Counted from the stretch's first letter, positions 17,593-26,541 are shown. The stretch: DNA of 64,000 nt from Cognatundibacterium squillarum (GCF_014652435.1 NZ_BMYU01000008.1:99380-163379); one strand, 5' to 3'. A program made the numbers and translations. The notes: a model not told the origin generated them from the sequence alone.

Positions 17593-18353
17593 AATCTGTC
17601 CTGAAATCCTGCGCAACGGGTATTGCAGGTTTTGCGGTAATTGCTGCAATGCTGGCATTGCCGGAAGCGGCATTCGCCCAGGCACTGCCGGCGATCACTT
17701 CCACGCCTGCCGGTGGCGGCGGACAAAATTACTCGCTCAGTATTCAGACCCTGCTGTTTCTGACTTCACTGAGTTTTATTCCGGCAGCGGTACTGATGAT
17801 GACCGGATTTACCCGCATCATCATCGTGCTGTCGCTGCTGCGTCAGGCGCTTGGTACACAGTCAGCGCCACCGAATCAGGTTCTGGTTGGTCTGGCATTG
17901 TTTCTGACATTTTTTGTGATGGGGCCGGTGTTCGACAAAATCTATACTGATGCCTATCAGCCGTTCTCGGAAAACAAAATCACCATGACCGAGGCCATGG
18001 AAAAAGGCGCAATGCCGTTGAAAGAATTCATGATGCGGCAAACCCGTCAGAGCGATCTGGCGCTGTACGTCAAACTGTCCGGCACACCGGCATTGCAAGG
18101 CCCTGAACAAGTGCCGTTGCGTATTCTGGTACCGGCCTTCGTGACCAGTGAACTGAAAACCGCGTTTCAGATCAGTTTTGCGATTTTTATCCCGTTTCTG
18201 ATTATTGATATGGTGGTCGCCAGTGTCCTGATGTCGATGGGTATGATGATGGTGTCGCCCTCCATTGTTTCTTTACCGTTCAAACTGATGCTGTTTGTTC
18301 TGGTGGATGGCTGGCAGTTGTTAATCGGCTCGCTGGCGCAAAGCTTTTACTGA
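17589..18353 (+). CDS. fliP: Flagellar export gate protein FliP
   Basis: FliP is the main subunit of the FliP5Q4R1 export channel. From the ATG at 17589 it has 254 aa, with a cleavable signal peptide (about 1-31, ending at AAFAQA). The helices follow, with the family signature [23 protein letters not shown] split over about 75-98, and the C-terminal [20 protein letters not shown] longer frame from 17421 overlaps fliO out of phase and is rejected. The gene is coupled to fliO by ATGA and precedes fliQ by 8 nt. Confidence 0.97.
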   Translation: MKSVLKSCATGIAGFAVIAAMLALPEAAFAQALPAITSTPAGGGGQNYSLSIQTLLFLTSLSFIPAAVLMMTGFTRIIIVLSLLRQALGTQSAPPNQVLVGLALFLTFFVMGPVFDKIYTDAYQPFSENKITMTEAMEKGAMPLKEFMMRQTRQSDLALYVKLSGTPALQGPEQVPLRILVPAFVTSELKTAFQISFAIFIPFLIIDMVVASVLMSMGMMMVSPSIVSLPFKLMLFVLVDGWQLLIGSLAQSFY

Positions 18354-18361
18354 GGAATGAC

Positions 18362-18631
18362 ATGACTCCTGATACCGTCATGAATATGGGACGCCAGGCC
18401 ATGGAAGTCATGCTGATGGTGTCGGCGCCGCTGCTGCTGGTGGCGCTGGCGGTTGGTCTGATTATCAGTATTTTTCAGGCGGCAACGCAGATTAATGAAA
18501 CCACGCTGTCGTTCATTCCGAAACTGGTCGCCATCTTTATTACGCTGATTATTGCCGGCCCGTGGATGCTGACCATCATGCTCGATTACATGCGGCAAAT
18601 GATCACCGGCATCGCCACGATGGCGGGCTGA
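18362..18631 (+). CDS. fliQ: Flagellar export gate protein FliQ
   Basis: FliQ wraps the FliP-FliR core of the flagellar export gate. The 89-aa protein has two membrane helices (about 16-40 and 50-75) and the conserved SIFQAATQINETTLSFIPKL loop between them. GAGGAATGAC upstream of the ATG can act as ribosome-binding site. It sits between fliP and fliR, with an 8-nt gap before and 7 nt after. Confidence 0.97.
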   Translation: MTPDTVMNMGRQAMEVMLMVSAPLLLVALAVGLIISIFQAATQINETTLSFIPKLVAIFITLIIAGPWMLTIMLDYMRQMITGIATMAG

Positions 18632-18638
18632 TCCCGGT

Positions 18639-19451
18639 ATGATCAGCATTTCCAGCCAGACACTGATCGAACTGGTCACCGGCTTTTTATGGCCGCTGAC
18701 CCGCATCCTCGGTGTACTGGCGATTGCGCCGCCTTTCGGCAACAGCACCATCCCTATGCGCATCAAGCTGATGCTGGGTGTTTCTGTTGCGATGGTCGTC
18801 AGCCCCATGCTACCCAAAATGCCAGAGGTTGATCCGGTTTCGCTGTCAGGCATGGTCATCACTGCGCAGCAACTGGTGATTGGCCTAGCCATGGGCTTTG
18901 TGATGCGTGTCGTATTCGCCGGCATTGAAATGGCGGGCGAGATTGCCGGTATGACGATGGGTCTGGGGTTTGCCACCTTTTTCGACCCACAAACCCACGG
19001 CCGCTCATCGGCGATTGCGCAGTTTCTGGTACTGACCAGTACTCTGCTGTTCGTTGTGGCAGACGGGCATCTGGCGATCATTACCGCCATTGTTGAAAGT
19101 TTCCAGAAAATCCCGGTCACCACCGATGTGAGGCAAGGCTTCGCGTTTTACCGGCTTGCAGTCTGGGGAGAGCAGATTTTCATCGCTGGTGTGAAGCTGT
19201 CTTTGCCTATCGTCGCTGCCCTGCTGATCACCAATATCGCACTTGGTATTCTGACGCGCGCCGCACCGCAGCTGAATATTTTCGGTATCGGCTTTCCGAT
19301 TACCATCAGCGTCGGCTTTTTAGTGCTGACGCTGCTGATGCCGTATCTGACCACGCCGATCCAGCAACTGATCGGCAGCGGCCTCAGCCATATGAGCGAC
19401 GGCGGCAACCCGCGCATCGCCAATCAGCCGCCACCACCACCCAAACCCTGA
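18639..19451 (+). CDS. fliR: Flagellar export gate protein FliR
   Basis: FliR is the single-copy gate subunit that completes the export channel and links to FlhB. The 270-aa protein has about six hydrophobic helices, starting FLWPLTRILGVLAIAPPFGN, and the conserved AGEIAGMTMGLGFATFFDPQ region at about 105-124. The C-terminus is Pro-rich (about 258-270). It is the last flagellar gene of the window; nnr begins 10 nt later. flhB, flhA and flhF are not in the window. Confidence 0.97.
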   Translation: MISISSQTLIELVTGFLWPLTRILGVLAIAPPFGNSTIPMRIKLMLGVSVAMVVSPMLPKMPEVDPVSLSGMVITAQQLVIGLAMGFVMRVVFAGIEMAGEIAGMTMGLGFATFFDPQTHGRSSAIAQFLVLTSTLLFVVADGHLAIITAIVESFQKIPVTTDVRQGFAFYRLAVWGEQIFIAGVKLSLPIVAALLITNIALGILTRAAPQLNIFGIGFPITISVGFLVLTLLMPYLTTPIQQLIGSGLSHMSDGGNPRIANQPPPPPKP

Positions 19452-19461
19452 CGGAGCACCT

Positions 19462-21000
19462 ATGCCCTACCCTTTGATTCCGGCTGCCCATTTGCGCCTT
19501 TATCCGGTTTCTGCGATACGGGCAATGGAGCAAGCCAGCGATAACCAGCAAGCACCGGTCAGCCTGATGGAACGTGCTGCCGCCGCAGCAATGCGTCTGG
19601 TCACAACGCTGATGCCGGAACCCGGCGCCGTGCTGATACTGGCCGGACCGGGAGACAACGGCGGCGACGCCGCGCTGCTGGCCGCCATGCTGGCCAGTGC
19701 CGGTTACAGCGTCGATATTTGCGCCTTGCTGTCCGGTGCCTTATCTGCCGACAGTCAGGCCAGCTGGCAACGCTGCAGCCACAGCAGCGCGCGCCGCATA
19801 CAGGCAGAGCAACTAACCGCCGTACATGGCTATTTTCCATATCAGCTGATCATCGACGGCCTGTTCGGCATCGGTCTGAGTCGCCCGGTCAGCGGCCTTG
19901 CCGCAGATCTGATCCGCGCCGTCAACCGCGCCAGCGAATTGCAAAGAATTCCGGTGATAGCGCTGGATATACCGAGCGGGCTCAGCGCCGACACCGGTGC
20001 CGTGGTTGGCGGTACACAAGGCATTGCCATACGTGCCAGCCACACGCTGAGCTTTCTCGGCAACAAGCCCGGCCTGCACACCGCCGATGCCAAAGACTAT
20101 GCAGGACACGTCATCATCGATTTTCTGGAAGCCAGTGTTTCTGCCGACGTCCGGGAAACCGGTGTGCTGAACTGCGCAAATACCCTGCCTGCGATGCCCA
20201 AACGGGCTGGTAACAGCCACAAAGGCAGTTTCGGTGATGTACTGATTGCCGGTGGCGCTGCCGGTATGAGCGGCGCCGTGCTGCTGGCCGCCCGCACTGC
20301 CCTGTTCAGCGGAGCCGGACGCGTGTATGCAGGCATGCTGGAAGCGATTGCAACAGACTATCTGCACCCCGAACTGATGTGCCGCCCGCTGCAACAGCAC
20401 GTTTTGCAAAAAGAAATCATCGTCGCCGGACCCGGACTGGGCCAGTCTGACAGCGCGGCAACTGAACTGGCACGCCTGATTGCCGCAAACCACACCATGG
20501 TTCTGGACGCTGATGCGCTGAATCTGCTAGCACAGCAAACGCCGCTGCAATCGGCGCTGCAACAGCATACCGCTGAAAAAATCCTGACCCCGCACCCGCT
20601 GGAAGCTGCACGACTGCTGAACTGGACAGTCGCTGAAGTACAGGCAGACCGCATCGCCGCCGCCAGCGAACTGGCGCACCGCTATCAATCCGTGATTATT
20701 CTCAAAGGGGCAGGCAGCGTACTGTGCCAGCCGGGGAATGCCCAGTACCGCATCAACACCAGCGGCAATCCTGCGCTGGCCACCGGCGGCACCGGCGACG
20801 TATTAGCAGGCCTGTGCGGCGCATTGCTGGCGCAAGGCTTAACTGCGTGGGATGCAGCCTGCCTCGCCTGCTGGCTGCACGGCACCGCCGCGGATGACTT
20901 ATGCCTGAACGGCACCGGCCCGGTCGGCCTGACTGCCAGCGAACTGATCCCCGCCATCCGCCGCGCCCTGAACCAGCACATCGCACTGGGCCAGCTGTAA
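19462..21000 (+). CDS. nnr: Bifunctional NAD(P)H-hydrate epimerase / ADP-dependent NAD(P)H-hydrate dehydratase
   Basis: This metabolite-repair enzyme converts damaged NAD(P)H hydrates (NADHX, NADPHX) back to NAD(P)H. The N-terminal YjeF epimerase domain (about 12-215) has GPGDNGGDA at 62-70. The C-terminal ribokinase-like dehydratase domain (about 225-505) has KGSFGDVLIAGG, GPGLGQSD and the nucleotide-binding TGGTGDVLAGL. The 512-aa length fits the fused form. It follows fliR by 10 nt but has no functional link to flagella; readthrough is likely. It converges on cysE through a shared terminator. Codons 223-240 (20128-20181) resemble the dispersed repeat found at 21052. Confidence 0.96.
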   Translation: MPYPLIPAAHLRLYPVSAIRAMEQASDNQQAPVSLMERAAAAAMRLVTTLMPEPGAVLILAGPGDNGGDAALLAAMLASAGYSVDICALLSGALSADSQASWQRCSHSSARRIQAEQLTAVHGYFPYQLIIDGLFGIGLSRPVSGLAADLIRAVNRASELQRIPVIALDIPSGLSADTGAVVGGTQGIAIRASHTLSFLGNKPGLHTADAKDYAGHVIIDFLEASVSADVRETGVLNCANTLPAMPKRAGNSHKGSFGDVLIAGGAAGMSGAVLLAARTALFSGAGRVYAGMLEAIATDYLHPELMCRPLQQHVLQKEIIVAGPGLGQSDSAATELARLIAANHTMVLDADALNLLAQQTPLQSALQQHTAEKILTPHPLEAARLLNWTVAEVQADRIAAASELAHRYQSVIILKGAGSVLCQPGNAQYRINTSGNPALATGGTGDVLAGLCGALLAQGLTAWDAACLACWLHGTAADDLCLNGTGPVGLTASELIPAIRRALNQHIALGQL

Positions 21001-21051
21001 GCCCGTCAGCGCAACCGTCATTGTGCAGCGATCGTCATCTGATCATTTGCA

Positions 21052-21105
21052 AGAGCCAGACTTTCTGCCGACGACCGCCGGATCGGTGTGCCGGAATCCG
21101 CATTT
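21052..21105 (+). repeat. Dispersed intergenic repeat, copy A
   Basis: This 54-bp segment matches 26793-26846 at 46 of 54 positions, with the first 24 bp identical. It lies 63 bp from the terminator stem shared by nnr and cysE. A third, degenerate match (38 of 54) is inside nnr at 20128-20181. Its function is unknown. Confidence 0.8.
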
Positions 21106-21169
21106 GGGGTGTTTTTAGGGGTTTTCTGGGGGAGGTACAGCAAAAGCCCAGACATCCGCCACAAAAACA

Positions 21170-21211
21170 AAAAAACGCCGTTCTCCCCAAGGAAAACGGC
21201 GTTCATTTTTT
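21170..21211. terminator. Bidirectional terminator between nnr and cysE
   Basis: AACGCCGTT (21174-21182) pairs with AACGGCGTT (21195-21203). The + strand continues with CATTTTTTG and the - strand with a run of T, so the hairpin can end both convergent transcripts. Confidence 0.9.
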
Positions 21212-21239
21212 GATGCTAACTGGTTCAGCTGACCGGCGC

Positions 21240-21989
21240 TTAATCCACCAGACTGTTGATCTGATCAATATTCAGCTTTTCGCAGGCGGGCATTTCTTCG
21301 CAGCGGATACCGGCCTGTTCAATCAGCGCTGTCAGTTTTTCGATTTGCTCTTGCTGAGAAACCGCGTGGTCGATCAGTTTATGCAACACTTTAGCGACCG
21401 GATCATCAATGCTTTGGGTGACGCCATAAGCTGCAAACAATTGGGCGCTGCCGGAGTCTGCGGAGGCGGTTTCTTTGCGGATGATATGCGCCGGATTACC
21501 GACGGCGGTACAGCCTGCAGGCACGGGTTTTAACACGACGGAATTCGAGCCGATTTTCGCGCCCTGCCCGACTGTAAAGCCGCCCAGCACTTTGGCACCG
21601 GCACCGACAATCACGCCGGATTCCAGCGTCGGGTGGCGCTTTGCACCGCGTGTCAGCGACGTGCCGCCGAGCGTAACGCCCTGATAAATCGTGCAGTCAT
21701 CGCCGACTTCCGCTGTTTCACCAATCACCACACCGAAACCGTGATCGATAAATACGCGGCGGCCGATGGTGGCGCCCGGATGGATTTCGATACCGGTCAG
21801 CACACGCGCCACATGCGAGATGAAACGTGCCAGCCATTTTAAGCCGCGTTTCCAGCACCAGTTTGCCCAGCGGTGCATCAGGATGGCCTGAAAGCCGGGG
21901 TAACACGTGATCACATCCCAGGCGTTACGGGCGGCGGGGTCACGTTGGATGATACTGGCGATATCTTCGCGCAATTGGCTGAACAACAT
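21240..21989 (-). CDS. cysE: Serine O-acetyltransferase CysE
   Basis: CysE makes O-acetylserine from serine and acetyl-CoA, the first committed step of cysteine synthesis. The N-terminal helical domain (LREDIASIIQRDPAARNAWD) is followed by the left-handed beta-helix hexapeptide repeats (about 65-175), with GIEIHPGATIGRRVFIDHG and the catalytic His/Asp region DHGFGVVIGETAEVGDDCTI split across about 80-105. The start at 21989 matches the family N-terminus. An in-frame upstream ATG (22034) falls inside a stem-loop and is unlikely. The C-terminal extension beyond 185 is common in betaproteobacteria. The gene is last in an rnr-rlmB-cysE row. Confidence 0.94.
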   Translation of the reverse strand: MLFSQLREDIASIIQRDPAARNAWDVITCYPGFQAILMHRWANWCWKRGLKWLARFISHVARVLTGIEIHPGATIGRRVFIDHGFGVVIGETAEVGDDCTIYQGVTLGGTSLTRGAKRHPTLESGVIVGAGAKVLGGFTVGQGAKIGSNSVVLKPVPAGCTAVGNPAHIIRKETASADSGSAQLFAAYGVTQSIDDPVAKVLHKLIDHAVSQQEQIEKLTALIEQAGIRCEEMPACEKLNIDQINSLVD

Positions 21990-22030
21990 AAACAGAGGGA
22001 ATTCGATATTCGGAAAACGACAATAGTAAT

Positions 22031-22057
22031 GCATTCCGGTTTTTGCTGCCGGAATGC
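22031..22057 (-). promoter_or_regulatory. Stem-loop between rlmB and cysE
   Basis: GCATTCCGG (22031-22039) pairs perfectly with CCGGAATGC (22049-22057). No T-run follows on the minus strand, so it is not a standard terminator; it may set mRNA processing or stability between the two genes. Confidence 0.6.
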
Positions 22058-22068
22058 ACGGCAGGCGC

Positions 22069-22800
22069 TTACAGACGCTGGCGACGTGCCTCGTAAAGGC
22101 AAACGCCGGAAGCGACGGAAACGTTCAGGCTTTCTACCGATCCCATCATCGGAATGTTGACCAGATAATCGCAGGTTTCGCGCGTCAGGCGGCGCATACC
22201 TTCGCCTTCCGAACCCATCACCAGCGCAGTACCGATTTTCATATCCGCCTGATAGATAGTTTTTTCTGCGTCATCGGATGTACCGATGACATAGATATCG
22301 CGCTCTTTCAATTCGCGCAGTGTACGTGCCAGATTAGTGACGGTGATGTAAGGCATAGTTTCTGCTGCACCGCTGGCGACTTTGGCGGCGGTTGCGTTCA
22401 GGCCGACAGCACGGTCTTTCGGTGCGATCACCGCGTGTGCACCGGCGCCGTCTGCAACACGCAGGCAGGCACCCAGATTGTGCGGATCGGTAATACCATC
22501 CAGTACCAGCAGCAATGGCGGACCTTCTACTGCATCCAGCAATTCATCCAGCGTGCGTGCCAGCGATACCGGCGCAGCTTTGATCACAACGCCCTGATGG
22601 CGACGGGTACCCACCATGGCAGACAAACGCTGATCGTCAGCATGAATCACGCGCACACCAGCGGCTTTTGCCACCTGCAGCAAATCGCTCATGCGGCGGT
22701 CGTGGCGCTCGGCATCAATGTACAACTCATCCACAGACGACGCTTCAAAACGAATACGGGAAGTAACGGCGTGAAAGCCGAAGGTAAATTTACTTTTCAT
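22069..22800 (-). CDS. rlmB: 23S rRNA (guanosine(2251)-2'-O)-methyltransferase RlmB
   Basis: RlmB is a SPOUT (trefoil-knot) methyltransferase that uses S-adenosylmethionine to methylate G2251 of 23S rRNA. The 243-aa protein has an N-terminal L30e-like substrate-binding domain (about 1-75) and the SpoU domain (about 95-240) with [30 protein letters not shown] and [27 protein letters not shown] precedes the ATG. It lies just downstream of rnr, separated by a perfect hairpin, as in many proteobacteria. Confidence 0.96.
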   Translation of the reverse strand: MKSKFTFGFHAVTSRIRFEASSVDELYIDAERHDRRMSDLLQVAKAAGVRVIHADDQRLSAMVGTRRHQGVVIKAAPVSLARTLDELLDAVEGPPLLLVLDGITDPHNLGACLRVADGAGAHAVIAPKDRAVGLNATAAKVASGAAETMPYITVTNLARTLRELKERDIYVIGTSDDAEKTIYQADMKIGTALVMGSEGEGMRRLTRETCDYLVNIPMMGSVESLNVSVASGVCLYEARRQRL

Positions 22801-22821
22801 GACAATACTTTCTTAAGACTG

Positions 22822-22843
22822 GCGGTGGCATCCATGCCACCGC
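22822..22843 (-). promoter_or_regulatory. Stem-loop between rnr and rlmB
   Basis: GCGGTGGCAT (22822-22831) and ATGCCACCGC (22834-22843) form a 10-bp perfect stem with a 2-nt spacer. No T-run follows on the minus strand, so rlmB is probably still co-transcribed; the hairpin could protect or process the upstream message. Confidence 0.6.
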
Positions 22844-22853
22844 GCAAAGAGGA

Positions 22854-25325
22854 TCAGCGGCGTTTGCGGCCACTTTTCGCAGAGGATGAACGTGCCACTG
22901 CTTTTTTCTTACTGACCGGTGAAGCCGGTGCTTTGCCCTTGGCAGGGCGGGACTTTTCTGCCGGCGCTGCGACTGCAGCTTTTTTCGGCGTCTGGGCTTT
23001 TTGTTTGTTCGGAACAAACCAGCCTTCATCTTCATCCGTACGTTTCTTTTCAGGACGGCGTTCGCCGCGACGACCGACGGCCGCTGCGCTGGCACCGGCC
23101 AGTGCCAGATCAATACGGCGCGAATCCAGATCGACACGGCTGATCTGGATCTGCACTTTATCCATCAACTGATAACGCTTACCTGTGCGTTCGCCGCGTA
23201 ATTCGTGGCGGGCTTCATCGAACTGGAAGTAATCTGCACCCAGCTCAGTGATATGCACCATGCCTTCGACAAAGATTTCATCGAGCTGCACAAAAATACC
23301 GAACTGAGTAACACCGGTAATCGTGCCCTGAAATTCTTCACCAAGGCGATTGCGCATGTAATAGCACTTCAGCCAGTTTTCGACATCACGCGATGCTTCA
23401 TCGGCACGACGCTCATTCGAAGAGCAATGCAGACCCAGCAACTCCCACATTTCCAGATCATCCGGCGGGCCTTTTTTCGGCTTTTTCTCCGGCTTCACCG
23501 GCGCTTTGGCATTGCGCGAATTCTTGGCAACCGGCACCGCGGTATTCAGCAGACTCAGATCAATCCCGGTCGGCTTATAGGTTTCACCGGCGATAATCGC
23601 TTTGATGGCGCGGTGCGTCAGCAAATCCGGATAACGGCGGATCGGCGATGTGAAGTGGGTGTATGCCTCGTACGCCAGACCAAAGTGACCCAGATTATCC
23701 GGGCTGTACATTGCCTGCTGCATAGAACGCAGCAACATGGTTTGCAGCAATTGCTCGTCCGGACGGCCTTTGATTTTGTTACGCAGCTCAGCATAATCCG
23801 AAGCCTTTGGACTGTCACCACCCGGCAGCGACAAACCAACCTGACGCAGATAATTGCGCAGAGTGGTCAGTTTTTCTTTAGTCGGGCCGGAGTGAACGCG
23901 ATACACACCAAGATGCTTGTAGGTTTGCAGCAAATCGGCAGCGCAAACGTTCGCCGCCAGCATGCATTCTTCAATCAGACGATGCGCATCGTTGCGAACG
24001 CGCGGAATAATCTTCTCGATCTTGCCACCGCTGTTGCAAACGATGTAGGTTTCAGTCGTATCAAAGTCAATCGCACCGCGTGCCTGACGCGATTTCAGCA
24101 AGACCTGGAATACTTCATACAAGTGCTGCAAGTGCGGCACAATCGCTGAACGTTTAGCCGCTTCAGGGCCTTTGGTGTTCCCCAGAATCGCCGCAACTTC
24201 GGTGTATGTCAGACGTGCTGCAGAGTGAATCACCGCTGGATAGAACTGATATCCGTGCATTTCACCGTCTTTGGTGATCACCATGTCGCAGACCAGCGTT
24301 AAGCGTTCCACATCCGGATTCAGCGAGCACAAGCCGTTCGACAGTTTTTCCGGCAGCATAGGAATCACGCGGCGCGGGAAGTACACCGAAGTACTGCGCA
24401 GCAAAGCATCACGATCCAGCGGTTGCCCCGGCTTCACATAATGGCTGACATCGGCAATCGCCACCAGCAAACGGTAAGCCTTGTTACGGCCCAGTTTGAC
24501 CGGTTCGCAATAGACAGCATCGTCAAAGTCACGTGCATCTTCGCCGTCGATCGTTACCAGCGGAATATCGCGCAGATCAACGCGGTCTTTTAAATCTTTC
24601 TTTTGTACGGTGCCCGGCAGTTTTGCGGCGGCATCCAGTGCTGCATCGGAAAACACATGCGGCACGCCGAATTTACGCACTGCAATTTCGATTTCCATAC
24701 CGGGATCATCAATACCCCCCAGCACTTCGGCAATTTTGCCAACCGGTTGCGCATAGCGGCTCGGCTGCTCCAGCAATTCGACACTGACAATTTGTCCGGC
24801 CAGATTTTTTGCCGGCGTTTCTGCCAGCAGGATATCGTGCTGAAAGCGTTTATCTTCCGGCACCACCAGCCACACACCGTTTTCCTGCAGCAGACGGCCA
24901 ACCACGTGGGTATTGGCGCGCTCAGTGACTTCAACGATAGAACCTTCGAGACGCCCTTTTTTATCCGCACCTGCAACGCGCGCCATCACGCGGTCGCCGT
25001 GCAATACCTTTTGCATTTCGCGTTCCGGCAGGAACAGATCGGCACTGCCGTCATCCGGCGTCAAAAATCCGTAGCCTTCGCGATGACTGCTGACCCGGCC
25101 AGAAATTAAGTGATCCTGAGAAGTCAGTTTGAACTGGCCACGACGGTCTTGTCGTACCTGGCCATCACGTTCCATCGCGCTTAGTCGTTTTGACATGCCA
25201 TCTAACTCCTCGGGTTTGACGTTCAGAGCAAGCCCCAGATCTGCAAGGCTCAATGCTTGCTGCGTTTGGCGAAATACGCCGAGAATCTCTTCACGGCTTG
25301 GTATTTGATATGCGTATATTTTCAA
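22854..25325 (-). CDS. rnr: Ribonuclease R
   Basis: RNase R is a processive 3'-5' exoribonuclease that degrades structured RNA and takes part in rRNA and tmRNA-linked quality control. The 823-aa protein has a winged-helix N-terminus (IPSREEILGVF, about 8-65), cold-shock OB domains (EGYGFLTPDDGSADLF), the RNB catalytic domain (about 245-600) with the metal-binding TIDGEDARDFDDAVY, an S1 domain (about 655-740) and a Lys/Ala/Ser-rich basic tail of about 80 residues. A Lys/Pro-rich insert (KAPVKPEKKPKKGPPDD) sits near the end of RNB. The only start near the family N-terminus is TTG at 25325, with a weak purine-rich site. Confidence 0.96.
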   Translation of the reverse strand: MKIYAYQIPSREEILGVFRQTQQALSLADLGLALNVKPEELDGMSKRLSAMERDGQVRQDRRGQFKLTSQDHLISGRVSSHREGYGFLTPDDGSADLFLPEREMQKVLHGDRVMARVAGADKKGRLEGSIVEVTERANTHVVGRLLQENGVWLVVPEDKRFQHDILLAETPAKNLAGQIVSVELLEQPSRYAQPVGKIAEVLGGIDDPGMEIEIAVRKFGVPHVFSDAALDAAAKLPGTVQKKDLKDRVDLRDIPLVTIDGEDARDFDDAVYCEPVKLGRNKAYRLLVAIADVSHYVKPGQPLDRDALLRSTSVYFPRRVIPMLPEKLSNGLCSLNPDVERLTLVCDMVITKDGEMHGYQFYPAVIHSAARLTYTEVAAILGNTKGPEAAKRSAIVPHLQHLYEVFQVLLKSRQARGAIDFDTTETYIVCNSGGKIEKIIPRVRNDAHRLIEECMLAANVCAADLLQTYKHLGVYRVHSGPTKEKLTTLRNYLRQVGLSLPGGDSPKASDYAELRNKIKGRPDEQLLQTMLLRSMQQAMYSPDNLGHFGLAYEAYTHFTSPIRRYPDLLTHRAIKAIIAGETYKPTGIDLSLLNTAVPVAKNSRNAKAPVKPEKKPKKGPPDDLEMWELLGLHCSSNERRADEASRDVENWLKCYYMRNRLGEEFQGTITGVTQFGIFVQLDEIFVEGMVHITELGADYFQFDEARHELRGERTGKRYQLMDKVQIQISRVDLDSRRIDLALAGASAAAVGRRGERRPEKKRTDEDEGWFVPNKQKAQTPKKAAVAAPAEKSRPAKGKAPASPVSKKKAVARSSSAKSGRKRR

Positions 25326-25572
25326 TGAATACTTTTCTGTAATTAATCAGGTTGTTTTATCCGGTTTTCATCAGGAAATCCGGCACTCGCGTTTGCATTT
25401 CTGTTGCAACAATGGCGACTGATCATCAGCCTGAACAAATCTCCTGGCTGAGCAATTTATAAAACTTCGTTAGTTTAACGGAGCATGCCCTGAAGTGCTA
25501 ACACAATCGTTCGCCAATACCTTGATTTAGCAAGGAAAATTATCACTCACGGCAGCATTGCGCGCTTTTTAC

Positions 25573-25601
25573 TTGCTTTTACGAATCTCAACCGCTATTA
25601 T
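25573..25601 (+). promoter_or_regulatory. Promoter of tRNA-Leu copy 1
   Basis: TTGCTT (25573-25578), a 17-nt spacer and TATTAT (25596-25601) lie just before the tRNA. The spacer and -10 differ from copies 2-4, so this is probably the founder promoter. Confidence 0.75.
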
Positions 25602-25615
25602 GTATGACTTCTGTC

Positions 25616-25700
25616 GCCCACGTGGCGGAATTGGTAGACGCGCATGGTTCAGGTCCATGTGCCGCGAGGTGTGGGGGTTCGAGTCCCTCCGTGGGCACCA
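25616..25700 (+). tRNA. tRNA-Leu (anticodon CAG), copy 1
   Basis: This 85-nt gene has the long variable arm of tRNA-Leu, an encoded CCA, acceptor stem GCCCACG/CGTGGGC and T-loop GGTTCGAGTCC. The anticodon stem CATGG/CCATG closes the loop TTCAGGT with anticodon CAG, reading CUG. It is identical to copies 2-4. Confidence 0.97.
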
Positions 25701-25708
25701 AAATTCAA

Positions 25709-25739
25709 AACCCGGTTAATGCAAATTAACCGGGTTTTT
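25709..25739 (+). terminator. Intrinsic terminator of tRNA-Leu copy 1
   Basis: A 12-bp perfect stem (25709-25720 with 25725-25736) with a GCAA tetraloop ends in a T-run. The same hairpin follows every copy of the array. Confidence 0.93.
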
Positions 25740-25852
25740 CGCTTTCTTAGCCAGATATTTCCCGACAATTGCCGTTTTACACCAACCCGAACACCAGCCG
25801 CAAACACAGCAAGCGCATAAGCTGCCGCAAAATCGCACAGACTTAGCGTATC

Positions 25853-25881
25853 TTGCTTTTTACCCCAGCCTCCCCTATAAT
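25853..25881 (+). promoter_or_regulatory. Promoter of tRNA-Leu copy 2
   Basis: TTGCTT (25853-25858) and a perfect TATAAT (25876-25881) are separated by 17 nt. The tRNA begins 14 nt after the -10. Confidence 0.9.
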
Positions 25882-25895
25882 CTCGGTCTTCTGTC

Positions 25896-25980
25896 GCCCA
25901 CGTGGCGGAATTGGTAGACGCGCATGGTTCAGGTCCATGTGCCGCGAGGTGTGGGGGTTCGAGTCCCTCCGTGGGCACCA
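25896..25980 (+). tRNA. tRNA-Leu (anticodon CAG), copy 2
   Basis: Identical in sequence to copy 1, including the encoded CCA; it starts 280 bp after copy 1. Confidence 0.97.
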
Positions 25981-25988
25981 AAATTCAA

Positions 25989-26019
25989 AACCCGGTTAAT
26001 GCAAATTAACCGGGTTTTT
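25989..26019 (+). terminator. Intrinsic terminator of tRNA-Leu copy 2
   Basis: Same 12-bp stem, GCAA loop and T-run as after copy 1. Confidence 0.93.
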
Positions 26020-26124
26020 CGCTTTCCGAGCCGGATATTTCCCGGCAATTGCCGCTTTGTGCCAAGCCGAACACCAGCCGCAAGCGCAGCAAACCCGCAC
26101 AAAATCGCACAGGCTTAGCGCATC

Positions 26125-26153
26125 TTGCTTTTTACCCCATCCTCCCCTATAAT
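26125..26153 (+). promoter_or_regulatory. Promoter of tRNA-Leu copy 3
   Basis: TTGCTT (26125-26130), 17-nt spacer, TATAAT (26148-26153), as for copy 2. Confidence 0.9.
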
Positions 26154-26167
26154 CTCGGTCTTCTGTC

Positions 26168-26252
26168 GCCCACGTGGCGGAATTGGTAGACGCGCATGGT
26201 TCAGGTCCATGTGCCGCGAGGTGTGGGGGTTCGAGTCCCTCCGTGGGCACCA
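26168..26252 (+). tRNA. tRNA-Leu (anticodon CAG), copy 3
   Basis: Identical to copies 1 and 2. The spacing from copy 2 is 272 bp because the spacer is 8 bp shorter. Confidence 0.97.
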
Positions 26253-26260
26253 AAATTCAA

Positions 26261-26291
26261 AACCCGGTTAATGCAAATTAACCGGGTTTTT
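26261..26291 (+). terminator. Intrinsic terminator of tRNA-Leu copy 3
   Basis: Same hairpin and T-run as after the other copies. Confidence 0.93.
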
Positions 26292-26405
26292 CGCTTTCCG
26301 AGTCGGATATTTCCCGGCAATTGCCGCTTTGTGCCAAGCCGAACACCAGCCCCAGGCACAGCAAGCGCATTTAACCGCCGCAAAGTCGCACACACCTCGC
26401 GCATC

Positions 26406-26434
26406 TTGCTTTTTACCTCATCCTCCCCTATAAT
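26406..26434 (+). promoter_or_regulatory. Promoter of tRNA-Leu copy 4
   Basis: TTGCTT (26406-26411), 17-nt spacer, TATAAT (26429-26434). Confidence 0.9.
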
Positions 26435-26448
26435 CTCGGTCTTCTGTC

Positions 26449-26533
26449 GCCCACGTGGCGGAATTGGTAGACGCGCATGGTTCAGGTCCATGTGCCGCGA
26501 GGTGTGGGGGTTCGAGTCCCTCCGTGGGCACCA
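26449..26533 (+). tRNA. tRNA-Leu (anticodon CAG), copy 4
   Basis: Identical to copies 1-3; 281 bp after copy 3. Sequence similarity to the array stops right after its terminator. Confidence 0.97.
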
Positions 26534-26541
26534 AAATTCAA

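Noticed and set aside
18347-19123. Minus-strand open frame opposite fliQ and fliR
   Set aside because: It is a shadow frame with low-complexity translation and lies fully inside two well-supported membrane-protein genes.
22054-23172. Plus-strand open frame opposite rlmB and rnr
   Set aside because: It covers two well-supported minus-strand genes and has no start signal or recognisable domain.
25616-26533. Regularly spaced identical repeats suggestive of a CRISPR array
   Set aside because: The repeats are 85-nt tRNA-Leu genes with promoters and terminators, the spacers resemble one another and no cas gene is present.
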